Assembly: GCA_034509425.1 (NCBI GenBank)
Contig: JAVTVJ010000117.1
Location: 2,170,001 to 2,234,000 of the forward strand
DNA from: Eopsaltria australis
Lineage: Eukaryota > Chordata > Aves > Passeriformes > Petroicidae
Direction: 5' to 3'
DNA length: 64,000 nucleotides
Each line of letters starts with the position of its first letter. Positions within the stretch are counted from its first letter, which is position 1. This document shows positions 10,860 through 23,900 of this stretch, piece by piece. Position numbers and translations under genes: made by a program. The notes beneath the pieces were generated by a model. That model was not told the DNA's origin. It did no database searches and was given only the letters and a program-made list of their open reading frames with translations.

Positions 10860-12190
10860 GTAGCATTTCATAGGATCACAGGATGAGTGGAAGGGACCCA
10901 CAAGGATCATGAAGTCCAACTCCTGGCCCTGCACAGCGCCATTCCCAGCAATCCCACCGTGTGTCTGAGAGAGTTGTCCAAATGTTTCTTAAGCTCTGTC
11001 AGACTTGGGGTGTGACCACTTCCCTGGGGAGCTGTTCCAGTGCCCAATCACCCTCTGGGCGAAGAACCTTTTCCTAATACCCAACCTAAACCTCCCCAAC
11101 ACAACTTCAGGCCCTTCCCTTGAGTCGTGTCATTGGTCACCACAGAGCAAAGATCAGTGTCTGCCTCTCCTCTTCCCCTCACAAGGAAGTTGTAACTGCA
11201 ATGAGGTCTCCCCTCAGTCTCCTCCAGGCTGAACAGACCAAGTGTCTTCAGCTACTTCTCATGTGGCTTCACCTCCAGACCCTTCACCATCTTTGTTACC
11301 CTCCTCTGAATGCTCTCTAACAGTCTTAGTATCTTCCTTATACTGAGACGCCCAAAACCTCACACAATATTCAAGGTGAGGCCACCCCAGTGCAGAGCAG
11401 AGCAGAACCATCCCCTCCCTTGCTCAGCTGGTGATGCTGTGCCTGATGGCTCCAGGGCAGGGTTGTCCCTCCTGGCTGCCAGGGCACTGCTGACTCACAT
11501 TCAACTTGCCCTCAACCAGGACCCCCAGGTCCCTTCCCACAGCTGCTCTCCAGCCTCTCATTGCCCAGCCTGTCTGTACATCCAGGGCTGCCCATCCCAG
11601 GTGCAGAATCTGGCACCTGCCCTTGTTGAGTTTCATTTGGTGATTGCTCAGTCCATTTGTTCAGGTCTCTGTGGGGCCTCCCTGCCTTCGAGGGAGTCAA
11701 TAGCCCCTGCCAGTTTTGTATTATCTGTGAATTTGCTCAGTCCCTTCCAGTGGTGTGCCTAAGTCATTTATGAAGATGCTGAAGAGCACAGGGCTGGGGA
11801 TGGAGCCTTGCACAGCCCCACTAGTGACAGGTCGCCAGTCTGATATCACTGCTGTCATTGTAACCCTTTCTGGCTGACCCCTGAGCCAGTTGCTCACCCA
11901 CCCCATGATGTGTTTTCCCAGCTGGGGGATGAACATTTTGTCCAGAGGGACACTGTGAGAGGCAGGATTGAAAGCTTTACTGAAATGCAACAAGATGACA
12001 TCAATGGCTTCCCTTGCCCAGCTGGATGGGTGAGCTGCTCGTGAAGGCAATCAGGAGTGATAAGCAGGACCCTGCTCTCATGAAGCCCAGCTGGCTGTGA
12101 CCAATGACTGTGTTGTCTTCCAGGTGATTTTCAGTATCTACCAGGATAATAATCTCCATAACTTTACCAGGCATTGCAGTGAGACTCTGA
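10860..12190 (-). mobile_element. CR1 LINE, antisense, about 1.3 kb of ORF2 reverse transcriptase plus 3' end
   Basis: This is the longest CR1 copy in the window. The left end is the complement of the CR1 3' end, with landmarks ATAGGATCACAGGATGAGTG, CCCTGGGGAGCTGTTCCAGT and GGCGAAGAACCTTTTCCTAA. The middle and right carry reverse-transcriptase coding sequence. The minus-strand frame at 12050-11721 gives [13 protein letters not shown], then [15 protein letters not shown] and [10 protein letters not shown], the polymerase region that normally reads GVPQGSVLGPVLF in CR1. The 11636-11424 frame gives the LNKGRCQILHLG block. Frame changes and stops show it is dead. The catalytic box further along is not intact. 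Confidence 0.9.
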
Positions 12191-13394
12191 TCAAAATGAT
12201 TTTTTTCTCCTCAAGTAATTTGTTGCATATATTCCCTTAGAAGTAAAAGAAGAATACCAAAAGTTGCCTGAATTTATTATAATTTTATCAGATAGTCTAA
12301 AATTAATCATTAGCAAGTATCAATTGGCTGGCTGCATTGACATAAATGGTCTTGATTGGATAAAGCACAAGCTGCTGAAGCCAACAGAGCTACTGAAGAT
12401 CAACACAGACAGAAAAAATAAATGAATAAAAAAAACCCCTACCACTGTTTGATATAACAACTTCAGAGCAAACTAACATTTATTCAGAGCTGTAGTTGAC
12501 TATATTTATGGGTGCTGTGCTTTATCTCAGTCACAGTGCCATCTGGTGACTATTTATACCCTTATACATTTTAAATAGATGGTATCTTTTAGGCTCATCC
12601 AACCACCTCATGTCATCCATTAACCTCCTCCTAAGTTTGATCTGAAAGTGAGGACAGGAACAGTTCTCTAGGAAATGGAATGATTCAAGATTTCCATTTT
12701 GCATGTTCTTCTTGTGAACTTGGAAATTCATTAGGAACAGAGTGGACTTAAACCACTAAGGCATATGAATATTGCTACTAAGGAATAAAGTTTCTATTGC
12801 TGAAAATGAACAGCATGATCTCAAGAAAGAGACAAATTGAAGGGTTTGCTTTTTGTTTGCTTTTCCATGGAAATTGGCCTCTAAAAGGCAGCTGAGCAAG
12901 GACAAACAGCACAAACTGCTTTTCAAGTCCCAGAGCTAGAGTTACCAGAGCTTTCATTGAAAAAGTGGTGGCACATAAACAAATTCAGTGAAGATAAATT
13001 GGAGCATCAAGTATTAAATTTATTGATCAGCTTACTGTGTCCACATACAAAAAATTCAAATAGACTTCCCAGGTTCAATATGTTTTATAAATTTTAACCA
13101 TTTATGGCAGTTATGAGCCAAGTTCTGACACTTTGATGAAGGCACTAACATGGGAGAAAGATTTACATTGGTGTTAACCTTTATTTTTACCCCTTCCCCA
13201 AACTCACAACACATATTCCCATCATTATTCACCCTTCACCCCTTCCCACAACAAAATAAGTGACAAGACTGTAATACATTGTGTATCTATAAAAGAGGAA
13301 CACATACCTGGCACTGTTTTTCCTTAACAACAACAAAGAAATTCTGTAAGAAAAATACCTGATTAGAAGTTAAGGCAGTATAGATAATTCCCCA
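12191..13394. other. Non-coding sequence, nothing recognised
   Basis: AT-rich intronic-type DNA. No repeat family, splice-flanked coding block or RNA gene was recognised. Confidence 0.55.
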
Positions 13395-13470
13395 ATGTCC
13401 CTATGGCAGGAGAAATGGAACTAGAGGATCTTTAAGGTCCCTTCCAACCCAAACCAGTCTATGATTCTAT
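13395..13470 (+). mobile_element. CR1 LINE 3' tail, sense, very short
   Basis: CTATGGCAGGAGAAATGGAA, GGATCTTTAAGGTCCCTTCC, AACCCAAACCAGTCTATGAT and TCTATG form the terminal 70-odd bases of a CR1, ending in the TTCTATG tail. The rest of the element is missing, which is typical of severe 5' truncation. Confidence 0.85.
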
Positions 13471-15239
13471 GCAGCCTAAGAATGTTACATTAAGAAAAAG
13501 GCAGCTATTGGACACAAATGATAAATAGAGTTCTGTCTCTCCTTTCTTCTGGAATAGAAGGATTCTATGTAATATTACACTTATTTCAGGCTTTCAATAG
13601 GCATAACCAACTTCATATGAAATAAACGTGCATACCTGATGAGTTAGAAAACCAATTCATATTGTTGTTTCTTAAGCTCACTGATACTACCTCAATTTCC
13701 AGTCCAATATCTCTTTTGTTATTAAGTATATTCACATGGAATCACATGTATAAAACATTAAATATTACTTCAGCTGCTACCAGTACCAGTAGTAACAAAA
13801 TGCTTCAACCATCCCATAAGTACAACAGTTGGGATGCTCAAAGGGAATAACTATTTCTCTTTTTCTGTGGAGGACAATGTCACATTTCATCTAGGGAAGA
13901 ACTTTCAGCAGGCCTGCTATTCACTGCATAAAATAGGAAAGGCTGTTGTTCAAAACCCCAAATTTGCTGCTTCTAATTATTTCACTGGAAGAAACTGCTC
14001 TGATTCCACACTCAGTAAAGCAGAACTGTTCTGAACATATTATGCAGGTCAACAATTTCTGATTAAGTTTTCTTTCCATAAACCATCCTATTAATAATTT
14101 TTCCATTATTCACTGTTTCCTAGAAAGCACTTCACCCCCTAAAGGTAACAGTTTTAGTTTTCAAGAGGAATACAACCTACTCCTGATGACAATGAGCATA
14201 CATAACTATTTGATAAACTGGAGGGGAAAAAAGACCTAATCTTTCCCAAGTAATTGTAATTAAACTCATCTGTTCTCTTTCATTAATATTCCAGAGTGCC
14301 ACAGAATCACTTTCCATTTACTTGAATGAATATTCATTAGAGAACTGACTGGAACTCGTGTCCACTTCCCTCATGTGCTCATCATTTCAAACAACCTCTC
14401 ATCCAGGCTGGGCAGTCCTGTAACACTGCAGTGTCCTAGCCAGGAAAAGGGCCTGAATTTGTATTTCTGGTGCATTGTATCGAGCTCACAAGGCCTCAGG
14501 ACTGAGGTTTGTTCAGTTTGCCCTGATTGACCTGGCTGTAACTTTATTTTATGAGCTTTAGCTGCCACAACATTTTGTCCACCTGACCAGGACACTGTGT
14601 CTAATTGGTTTTAGTTGTGTGGGACAACTACACACAGAGCTGCAAGAGGCAGCTACTCTGTGGAGAATGAGATATTTAAGAATAAGATAATCATGTGGTG
14701 TAAATAAATAAAGCCCTGTCTGATGATGGCCACTTTGAGGGGTGGTTGCAGCACAGCTGTACAGGCAAATCCCCAAAGGCTGTAAATCACTGACCAACAA
14801 TGAGATAAAGAAATGCAGATACACAACTGGACAGAACCCTGGTCAGGGTTAACTAAGAGAACAAATAACATCTAACATGAGCTGGTTTGGGATGTAACAA
14901 GGAACCACACACCAATGAAGAAAAGCAAGGTGTGAAAACACCTTAGAAAGTGCATCCTAGGAAAGAAACCACCTGTGGCATGTTCCACCCAGTGAAGGAC
15001 ACCTCACCAGCACTGGGAAGAGACCAACCTACAGCAGTGGGAGGCTGGGCATAGTTCCTGCCCCTTTTCCTATGCCAAGAATTCAGTGTGTAATAATCCC
15101 AATTGCATTATTCTTCTTCCTGCAATGATTAAATCTGGACTAATAATGACAAAAAGGTTACCATTTCAGTACTAAATACTGTACTGACACTAAAGGTTTA
15201 GCCATGTAAGGTGTTACTTTCTCTTTGCCTGTAAAACAA
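13471..15239. other. Non-coding sequence, possible unidentified LTR-like stretch at 14.3-14.75 kb
   Basis: Mostly AT-rich unique DNA. At 14580-14720 a TGTGTGGGACAACTACACAC partial inverted repeat is followed by overlapping AATAAA signals (14703-14712). This could be part of an old LTR, but neither end could be defined. Confidence 0.3.
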
Positions 15240-15310
15240 TAAAGGGTGGCATCAGGTGCTTTCCAGAGGTGCCTCCCAACCTCAGCCATTCTGAGTCTGA
15301 TTCTGTGAAT
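15240..15310 (+). mobile_element. CR1 LINE 3' tail, sense, short
   Basis: GGTGCTTTCCAGAGGTGCCT, CCCAACCTCAGCCATTCTGA and GATTCTGTGA match the CR1 terminus with a degraded ATTCTGTG octamer array. Only the last 70 or so bases remain. Confidence 0.75.
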
Positions 15311-16734
15311 GATGCCTTATCAATAAATAGCTGGATAAATAAACAGATGAGATTGGAATATTTCCTTAAACTCCCTGTGCTGTGTTCTTGTATCTTATGA
15401 TAGACCTACCTTAGTTCTGGATTTTGGGCAGATACTGTTCTCATTTTTGCTGTGCAGCTCCTAGTCAGTAAATAAAACTCTGTAATGCAACTATTAATTT
15501 TCCTTAATTATTAGAACCTGAAAGTTCAAATAATTTTGTCCTTTTACTTATGTTTTTCACCCTAGCAGTGATGACTGATGTTCAATATACCTTGTACCAC
15601 ATATTCTCGAGACTTTTTGGTGTACTGGCAAAAAATGTCACAGGAATGCTGCAGTTCACTCAAGAAAAACAGTAAGATGATAGCTTAAGTACAATAATAC
15701 AGTGTGATTCTGAAAAATGTCTTTCCATTTTTTCCTATTTAACACTTTGACCCTAAAGTTCTTGGATGAAAAATGGCAGAGAGCAATGCACAAAAAAATG
15801 GCAAAGTAGTCTGCAAAGAGAATGTACAGCCCTGAATTGGGCAAAGGTCTTGAAAAGGAGACTTTTGATCCAAAATTACTGTCTTAAGATTCTGGGTCTT
15901 CTGCAGTTCTCAGAAATATTTATGTCAAGAAAGAACAGTTAACAGAAGTCAAGCTTTAAAGTGCACTTTTATAATAAGTGAAAAATCTGTTCAAAACTCC
16001 TTTCCTGCTCGATTCAAGCTGAACCACACTCTAAGCAAATGCCCTTTTAGCAGCCTATTCACGTGCCAGGCATTAGCAGCCTGTTGTAAAAAGGAAATCT
16101 CCTCTTGACACGAGGAAGTTACAAAATTTCATTCAAACTACGACATCCCGACCATTACCAATCATGTCCCCTTTCACAATTAAAACATTGAGCACAGAAC
16201 CTCGGGGTAAAAATTCAGTTCACACACCTCTAACAGGGTGAGAATTCATTGAGCTTTTGAGAACTGCCCAAGAGAAAGTGAGAAAAATCTTTCCACAACT
16301 ACATGTAAAGAACTCCATGCAATCTCTTACTCAGTGGAAATAAAACAGCCCCACATTTGTATTGAACAAATAATGGTGGCTGGTTTTAATTCCATTTTCA
16401 AGTTAAAAATCAAACAGGAACACTGGAAGATGCAGTCAGGCAGCAATTGAAACAGATTTCTGAAAGTAAACAGGCTCAAATGCTTGACTTCAGCTTTCAC
16501 CTAAAGAAGCATCTTCAAAAGTAGCACATTTTCAAGCATGTGTTAAACAGAAACAGCAGCAGTCAACTTTCCATTTTAAATGAACAAATTTGTAAATTTG
16601 TTTGGAAAGAAGTAAATTAAGAACTGACAAAAATGACAGCTGAAAGCAGTAGAACAGTCACGGTATTTTTTTTCTAAATATAAATCGAGTAAGGCTGAAA
16701 TATCTTTAGTTTCATTTATAAAAGCAAGTTCTAT

Positions 16735-16905
16735 TTTTCTTTTTTTAAATCTACCTACTTGTGTACAATTTTAACTAGCATTGATCAGATTTAAATTGTT
16801 TTTCATACTGCTGAACTTATAGTTCTCTTTTTTTTTAAACTTCATGTTCATATGCTATCTTAACAGGCATTAATCAGTTTAAATTGTGTTTCATAATGCT
16901 GAATG
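16735..16905. repeat. Diverged tandem duplication, unit about 90 bp, two copies
   Basis: Copy 1 (about 16735-16815) has a T run with TTTAAA, then TTAACTAGCATTGATCAG, TTTAAATTGTTTTTCATA and CTGCTGAA. Copy 2 (about 16825-16903) has the same order: T run with TTTAAA, TTAACAGGCATTAATCAG, TTTAAATTGTGTTTCATA and ATGCTGAA. The right-hand 45 bases are the better conserved part. It appears to be an old local duplication; the family and function are unknown. Confidence 0.75.
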
Positions 16906-18369
16906 AATTAATTTCATCTTGCAGTTTCCAAGTTACTTGTAGCTTATGCGGTTCAAAACCTGAGCCACAGAGTAGAACACTAAAAGCACCAAGACATATA
17001 TTTAATGAAAGCAGTACAGTTTTCCAGGGAATACAGCACAAAATTATATGGAAAAAAAGAAGGAGGAGAACAACAGGAGAACGTGAAGGCTTCATCAAGC
17101 ACTCATCTCAGCTTAGTGACCAGGTAGCCTTCGTTAATATTCCTCAAAAATGAGCGGCTCCAGATCTCTCTGCTCCACACCTAAACATTTGTACTCACTC
17201 AAATTTATCCCTTGTGTGCTCACAAAGCCTTGCTTGCTTTGGAGTTTTCTTCCTGCAAACTCTGTTGTTGCATTTTTATATTTCAGATCTTCAAACATTT
17301 GAGTAATTAAGGGGAATCATTAAGGGGTATCACTAAGTGTAGACTACTTGGGCTTATAGGCTGAGGCTGGGTAAATGGAGCTATTTCAATTCTTTTATGT
17401 AATGGACTCTATGAAAAATGATGTTTCTGAACACTTTTCCATATTATGCAGTCTGGCTATTCCCATATTGGTTTAGTCAATTCTTCAGGTTTTTTGAAGT
17501 CTTAGAAATGTAATAAATCATAAAAGGCCTTAAAAGTGGTCATTTCAGTCTTTTGCATTAACGGTGTTCAAGACCCAACAGATCAAGAACTTTCAATAGA
17601 AACATAAATGTGTCTGCTGAAGATCTCTCTTTTCTGTTATTTCTGGAGTTTCCCCCATCATTTCGTGGTGCAAACCTCCAATACACAAACATACAAAAGC
17701 CATTTTATTTAAAATACACGCTCCAGTAGATGGGATATGAAAATAAACTACTTTCCACAGAATATGAACAAATCAATCAGATGAAACATTTGCATGTATT
17801 TATGACACAATTTTACCATTCACAGTACAATCCACCTTATGGGAGTTAATTAATAGGAGGGAATCATGTTTAGACCATGCCTAAATTTCCATTCTTGAAA
17901 TGTTAAATTCATATTAGGAATTCCTGCTTAGATTACACTTCAGTTTCTTAACTTAAATAAGATCCAATTCTATGTAGGCAGCAAATATTTTCTATTTCCA
18001 ACAGTCATTTTTCTAGTCTCTCTTCAAAATCTATCACAAATTGGTGGTAGGACAGGCAAGCTCCACGTTACAAATCACTGGGAATTCAGGTATTCTGTAA
18101 GATTTTATTTTTTTAAATATTATGAACTCTCAGTCATGGATATCTTTTAAGCAAAAAGATGAGTTCATTTACACATGCATTCTCTAGCAGTCACTAATTA
18201 TTTTTTAACTCAGCTTTATCTTAAACCATATATTAATGAAAATAAAAATCTATTTAAAATTAAGCTCTCTGTTAGGAAAAGTGAGAAAACTTCATTTTGG
18301 AGGCATATTAAGTAAAAAACTGAACTTTCAATTAGATTTTTTTTTAAAAAAAGTTCAGATTCCAGTAAG

Positions 18370-18384
18370 AAAAAAAAAAAAAAA
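18370..18384. repeat. Poly(A) run, 15 bases
   Basis: A simple homopolymer within AT-rich DNA. No target-site duplication or retroposed gene was recognised beside it. Confidence 0.9.
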
Positions 18385-20709
18385 GGGAAGAAGAAAAAGG
18401 AAAATAAACCACCAGAAGTTGCTGGGATGCTGTGATAATTTAAGCTGAATTTTATCCAAATAGCACACAAGTTTGGGTAGGACATAAGGATTAACACTTT
18501 TAACACTTGCCAAGACTGCCACAACACTGAAATGTCCTGTTGAATTAATTTCAGAACAGGTGCATCCCAACATTTCCATCATTCAGAACGATTCCAGCAA
18601 GATCCAGCTTGGAGAGGTCCTGTGACACGGACAGGCAGAGTCACCCACGGGGATGGGGACACTGCTGACACTTTTACCAGCACATTGTAATTACAGCACA
18701 CACAACTACAGGAGTTTCAGAGCCTTAACCTCTTCTTCTAAATTCCCAAGTGGAAAAGTAAAGGAAAAGTAAAAACTTTCCCAGAAGGAAGCGATGCAAT
18801 CAAGAGGGGGAATGTTGACAATTCCCTTCTGTTTATTTGCAGCTAAATAATTTTGTTTATGTTACTGTTTAAAACCTCTTGCTGCAGAAAAAAAATCTTA
18901 ATTCCTTTAAGGAGGTCATAGATTTGTTTTCACTCTGTGCTCTGAATATTCATTAAAGATGCAGGGTAGCAATTTGTAATAAATTATATGATCATAAGCT
19001 GATAGACCTGAAGAAGTGGCACTGGCAGGCAATTAGGGAAATTCCTGAGACAGAAAAAACAAAAACCAAAAAAAAACCCCAAAAAACTAACCCAGCAGCA
19101 ATCACAACTATTTTAAAGAACCTGGACATTATCACAGAATATAAAAGAAAAGGCAAGTAATACTCAGAGTTTTTCCTGTTTATCTTCTTTGCAGCCTTAG
19201 TTATTTTCACTGATTGCTATTGAGCTAAAGCAAGGATAGGCACACAGGAAAACAGGATCTGAACTGAATACAGAGGAGATGAAAAGCATCATCCTGATAC
19301 TGTTAATTCACAAAAAAAGTGTATCTTTGCCTCATCACAGATAAAGCATTACTCAAATTAGGAACTATGTATGCCCTGGAGTCAAACATGGAGTAAAACC
19401 TCAGCTATAGCCAAATTTGTGTGACAATAACAAAAAAAGCCTTTCTTATTCTTCCTGTCTTGGCAATTTTGGTCATTCTGTCTCTTAATAGAAAAAAAAG
19501 TATTTAGATATAACGAATGTATTACAGAAAAACAGACACACAGATACTCGTCATCTCTTCACCTTAAAAATCATTTAACAGTGGGCTTGACTCAATCCAT
19601 ATTCCTTTTGGTTTAGAACTCCCTAGAAAAAGCTCAGGATCTGGTGTTTAGTTTAAAAATTTTGAAATATTGAAAAACCACATTTGATCTTCTCCATCAC
19701 TTCAGAGCAGCCACTCCAGATCCGAACCGACTCCCCGAGTATTAAACACCGCAGAGAAACTCTAAACCTGTGGTGTCTATTTTTCATTTAATTGCTTTCA
19801 AATCAAACAGAGCCTGAACAAAACCCACAGACAAAGCTGCAAGGAAATGCATTTGCACTACACAGAGCATAACGTGGAAAACACTGCTTCAAACCTGCTG
19901 CTATTCTTTAAGATTTTCCCAATTCATAAAACAGCAGGAAAATGTAAACCAGAGAGCTGATCATGCAGAGAGAGAAGTAGGGAAAATTTCAGTTTATCCT
20001 GGGTGATGAGCTAAAATTCAAGGCTCATTTTTAAGGGTCAGAAGAACAAAACGCCCACTGCAACTCCAACCAGGCAACCACGCAAATGTAAAGGAATACA
20101 TTTTTAAAACACAGGAACTAAATGATTAAAATAATCTGTACCTTCCTTCAAAGGAATGCAGCAAGCAGGGAGGGGGGGGGAAAGAGGGGGACAAGAAAAG
20201 ATGTTAGAGAAGCTGAGAAACTGTACAGCTCTCCACGCTGCTCCAGAGCCAGTCCAGCACATTTCTTTAGCTTAGTCCAAGGCCAACTCTTCAGCCTGGC
20301 TGACAAAATTTTAATGAAGTGCTTCACAGCTCTGGAGATTTTAACCATTTGAGCACAAAGGATGAACACCTCCTCATTTTGCTTGCTGCATTCTGAATTT
20401 TTCTTGTCAATTCCTTCAAAAGAAAAAGTTTTTCTTGTCTCAGAGACCAGGTTTGCAAAGGACTTTTTCCATTGTTTTCCTAGTCCTGTAACCTGAAGGT
20501 TTTGGTGTCCTAAAGCAAGTTCCACTCCTATAAAATTCAGACTCTGCTGGGACAGCACAGGGAGCAGTGGCCGAGCAGTTTCCTCTCTTTCCTGAGATAC
20601 ACAGAAATACTTTCCAACTCTTCTGTAGGCAATGAAACCTTCAGTCACTGAGAGAACTGTACAAAGTTTTTATTTCTTAGTTCTTTTTTGCAGGGACATG
20701 AGTCAGATA

Positions 20710-20910
20710 AAAACCATAGAATTACCAGTCCAAGATCATCAAGTCCAACCTTTGACCAAATATCACCATGTCCACTAAACAGCACCACAAAATGCCACAT
20801 CCAGTCATTTTTTGAACACTTCAAGGATAGTGACCACCCTGCCTCCCTGGGCAGCCCCTTCCAATGCTTAACCACTCTTTCAGTGAAGAATTTTTTTCTA
20901 ATATACACTG
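20710..20910 (-). mobile_element. CR1 LINE 3'-end fragment, antisense
   Basis: The plus strand reads ACCATAGAATTACCAGTCCA, AGATCATCAAGTCCAACCTT, CACTTCAAGGATAGTGACCA, CCCTGGGCAGCCCCTTCCAA and AGTGAAGAATTTTTTTCTAA. This is the reverse complement of a CR1 3' end, starting at its tail. It is about 200 bp long and 5'-truncated. Confidence 0.85.
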
Positions 20911-23900
20911 TGAGTATTTTGAAATAGGGAGATTCTGTTGCTCTGAGGAAGGAGGGTAAAAATTACGATGCAAAATGAAAATGTACCACAGTCAGAACTA
21001 TAGAGGGACTTCTATCCCCGTTTGATGTTCTCCTACATATCCTTAAAAAGCCTGATGGTCATAGTTTGATTTTCTTTCTGAGTAAGATGCAAGCTTGTGA
21101 GCTGAACAAATGAGGAAAAGAGAGCATGAGCCAAGCCTTTCTGACTTTCACACGTTAAGCTGGTGCAAGGTACTCAACAGATGGCAAGATTCCTGAAAAA
21201 GCCAGTCGGGATTTTGTACGTGGCAAAGCAACAGTGAGTAGAAAATACTATGAGAGATGAGAAGAGATGAAAACAAAAGCCAAAAAAAAAAAAAGGCAGA
21301 AAAGCTTCAAAGAGTTTATTATAACATTATTAACAAAAGACATTTCTAGATAAAGGTAGAAACATGTCAGTGTTCCAGAGGAGGAAAATCAGTGACACAG
21401 CCCTTGCCCTTCCTGGTGTTCTTTGTGCAAGGGAGACACTGCAGTTACCAGAACTGCTCTGGGCCATTTCTCCTGTCACTGGACAGCAGCAATCAGAAGT
21501 TATGGGCAAGCAGAGCTATTTGAGATTCCTGCTGTGAAGTTGTCCTTCTGGTATTATTTTCCATACATTCCTCTCTGGAGTTAGGTGGATATTATAATAA
21601 TGGACATTAGAGAAACATCCATTAATTTGTCCAGAATGCAGAATGTAGGTTTTTTCTCAAAGCAAAATTATAAAGTTGATCCCTTTCTCTTTCAGATTGT
21701 TCCTGGAATACAGAGTCCCCTATTTATGCCTGCCTGCTCCTTGGGAGATTCAACACACAACTGGGAGAGCCTGGTGTGATGAACACACAGCTCAGCAGGC
21801 CTTAGCCTGGCACTGCACAGTGCAGAACATCTTGCTTTGCACACAGTTACGTCACCAAGTCTGATTTTCAGGGGAAACAAAGTCCCCTGTATACAGAAAA
21901 TCAAGAGAGAATGTCCACAGGCTCGTTGTGTTACCTTTTCCATCAGAGACTTTTCAAAGTGAGTGGCTTTCAGAAGGAGGTGAGGTGAGCAGAGCTGCCA
22001 CCACACAAATATCTGAGGATTGGATTCTTTGGGCTCTGCAGGGGGGTTTGAGTATTTTTACTCCACAGAAATCAGTGTCAAAGTAATTATCCAAAGTTAT
22101 AAGTGAAATACAGGGTTATAACTGCTCAGATCTGGGGGAAGGTTTTTTCTTTTCCTCAACTCACCTCTCTCAATTTGAACAACAATCACTCCCAGGAATA
22201 TGCACTGAATTAAGTGGTGTGGAATATGATAATAAAATTATTTCTACTTTTATTAATTTTTTAGTTAAAAATCTAATTATCACCCACCATTTCAACTCCA
22301 TTTCATCCAGACTTGAAGATCATAACCCACACTTGGATACCAAGTACAAAGAATGGTTACAATTCAAACTATTTTACTTCTTTCGTAGTAGAAAAATTGT
22401 CATGGTGAAGTTATGCATTTTAGTTGCATGACAGCACCACCACAAAGGAAACCCAAAAGGTCAATTTCAAAACTGAAACATTATAAAAAATGTTCATTAT
22501 AATTTATAAAACTTTTAAACTTTGCAGAACTACAACTTCAAGAGCAAAACCAGCACTTTGGGGGCAATCATCACTGAGCTGTAGAACAGAGAAGGAAAAG
22601 CAATGTTCTCCTTCCTTTGGAATTTGACATTTCTGTCATACACAAAAGTTCTGAATAAAATCCTAAAAATAATTGGTCCCACATTATCTCATTTACAATA
22701 AGTAGAGAGAAAAGACACCTAAGGCAGAAGGCCCTTTATTTGCTTTAAAACCCAGTGGTGGAAATTGAAGGTAAGACAAATTAGAGCTAATGGTAAAATG
22801 CACTTTTGAAAGGCTATTTCACCATTACAGGAACTGCTGTAAGGATGGAGAAAGTTTTGTGCCACTGAAATATTTCCACAGAATTGGCTAACTTCCAAAA
22901 ATGCCTGCTTCAGCTCAGAGCTCTTGGCTTGATGCTGGAACCTCAGAGGTAAATTCATCAGGATCAGATGAGATGGATCATCAGTAGGAAGTTTTCCACC
23001 AAGGCTACAAGAATAGATTCCCAGCATCTGGATAACATTCTGTCTTTTTTATAATTCAAATCATTTGCTCTCCATTTGTAGCTATTCCCCTCATTATTCT
23101 AGCCTGGAGCACCTATGGTCTACAGGTGATTACCAAGCAAGCAGATAAACTCAGGGAGAGGACCTGGATTGCCAACAGCACTGCACTGACCAACAAGAGG
23201 CAGAGAAACAAATTAAAAATAACATGGAAGAATTAAAACAAAAAGACACAGACTGCCCACAGGCAACAAGCATCGTACAAGGAGCAAAACCCAGAAATGG
23301 CTTTTGGTAAAAGATCATGTTTCCAGAAAAAGAAAACCTAATGTTCAATTTCTCCAGCACTGAGGAATGCAGGATTTCAGATGATTTTTTCATATTCGTA
23401 AGAAACAAGATTACATCACCTGTTTCTCACCATCATCATGGGATGGAGCATTTGGTGGTAATTTTGACAATATTCTCAGCTGTACATCTTGTGTGATCTT
23501 GGGCAAGTTATTTATTCCTTGTTCTGGACAGCCAGCTGCTGTATCAAATGGCATCAATAATAATAATGAAATTGCCCATGACTTGCATTTAATAGTAGCA
23601 AAAATATTACTTGCATTTGCACAGTGTCTAACCAAAAACGAGTGGAATTTCATGGAATTACTCAAGAAAGTTACTGAAATGGACTGCTCACCTTTCTGGG
23701 CATTTGATAAAAAGATATAACTTAGCTGAAAGTAAACTTGATAAAATTTAGACACACTAGTTACTCCCATAAAACAATCTAGAATCTTCCTTGCTACAGA
23801 GATTAAATTTATTATAAAACATGTATTTTAATTGCTTCTTGCCATTTGTCTTTTTCTCTTCTCAACCTCTGTCAGCTAAACCAATAATGTTTTAAGAGCC

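Larger units (their letters stand above)
15311..20709. other. Non-coding sequence with a diverged tandem duplication
   Basis: AT-rich DNA without a recognised gene. It contains the tandem duplication at 16735-16905, a 15-base A run at 18370-18384 and a 9-base G run at 20172-20180. A 166-aa minus-strand frame at 20648-20148 has no recognisable motif and no supporting splice or homology evidence, so it is taken as chance. Confidence 0.5.

Noticed and set aside
14370..14880. Possible LTR with overlapping AATAAA signals at 14703-14712
   Set aside because: Neither end shows a convincing TG...CA boundary, no family was recognised, and AATAAA is common in AT-rich DNA. Mentioned only as a weak possibility in the region entry.
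18360..18420. Poly(A) run with purine-rich sequence, considered as the tail of a processed pseudogene or SINE
   Set aside because: No gene-derived body, no internal promoter boxes and no flanking target duplication could be recognised upstream on either strand.
20148..20648. A 166-codon minus-strand open frame
   Set aside because: No recognisable motif, no splice context and no similarity to TRAPPC9. Low-complexity residues near its end come from a G-rich run. Chance ORF in an intron.
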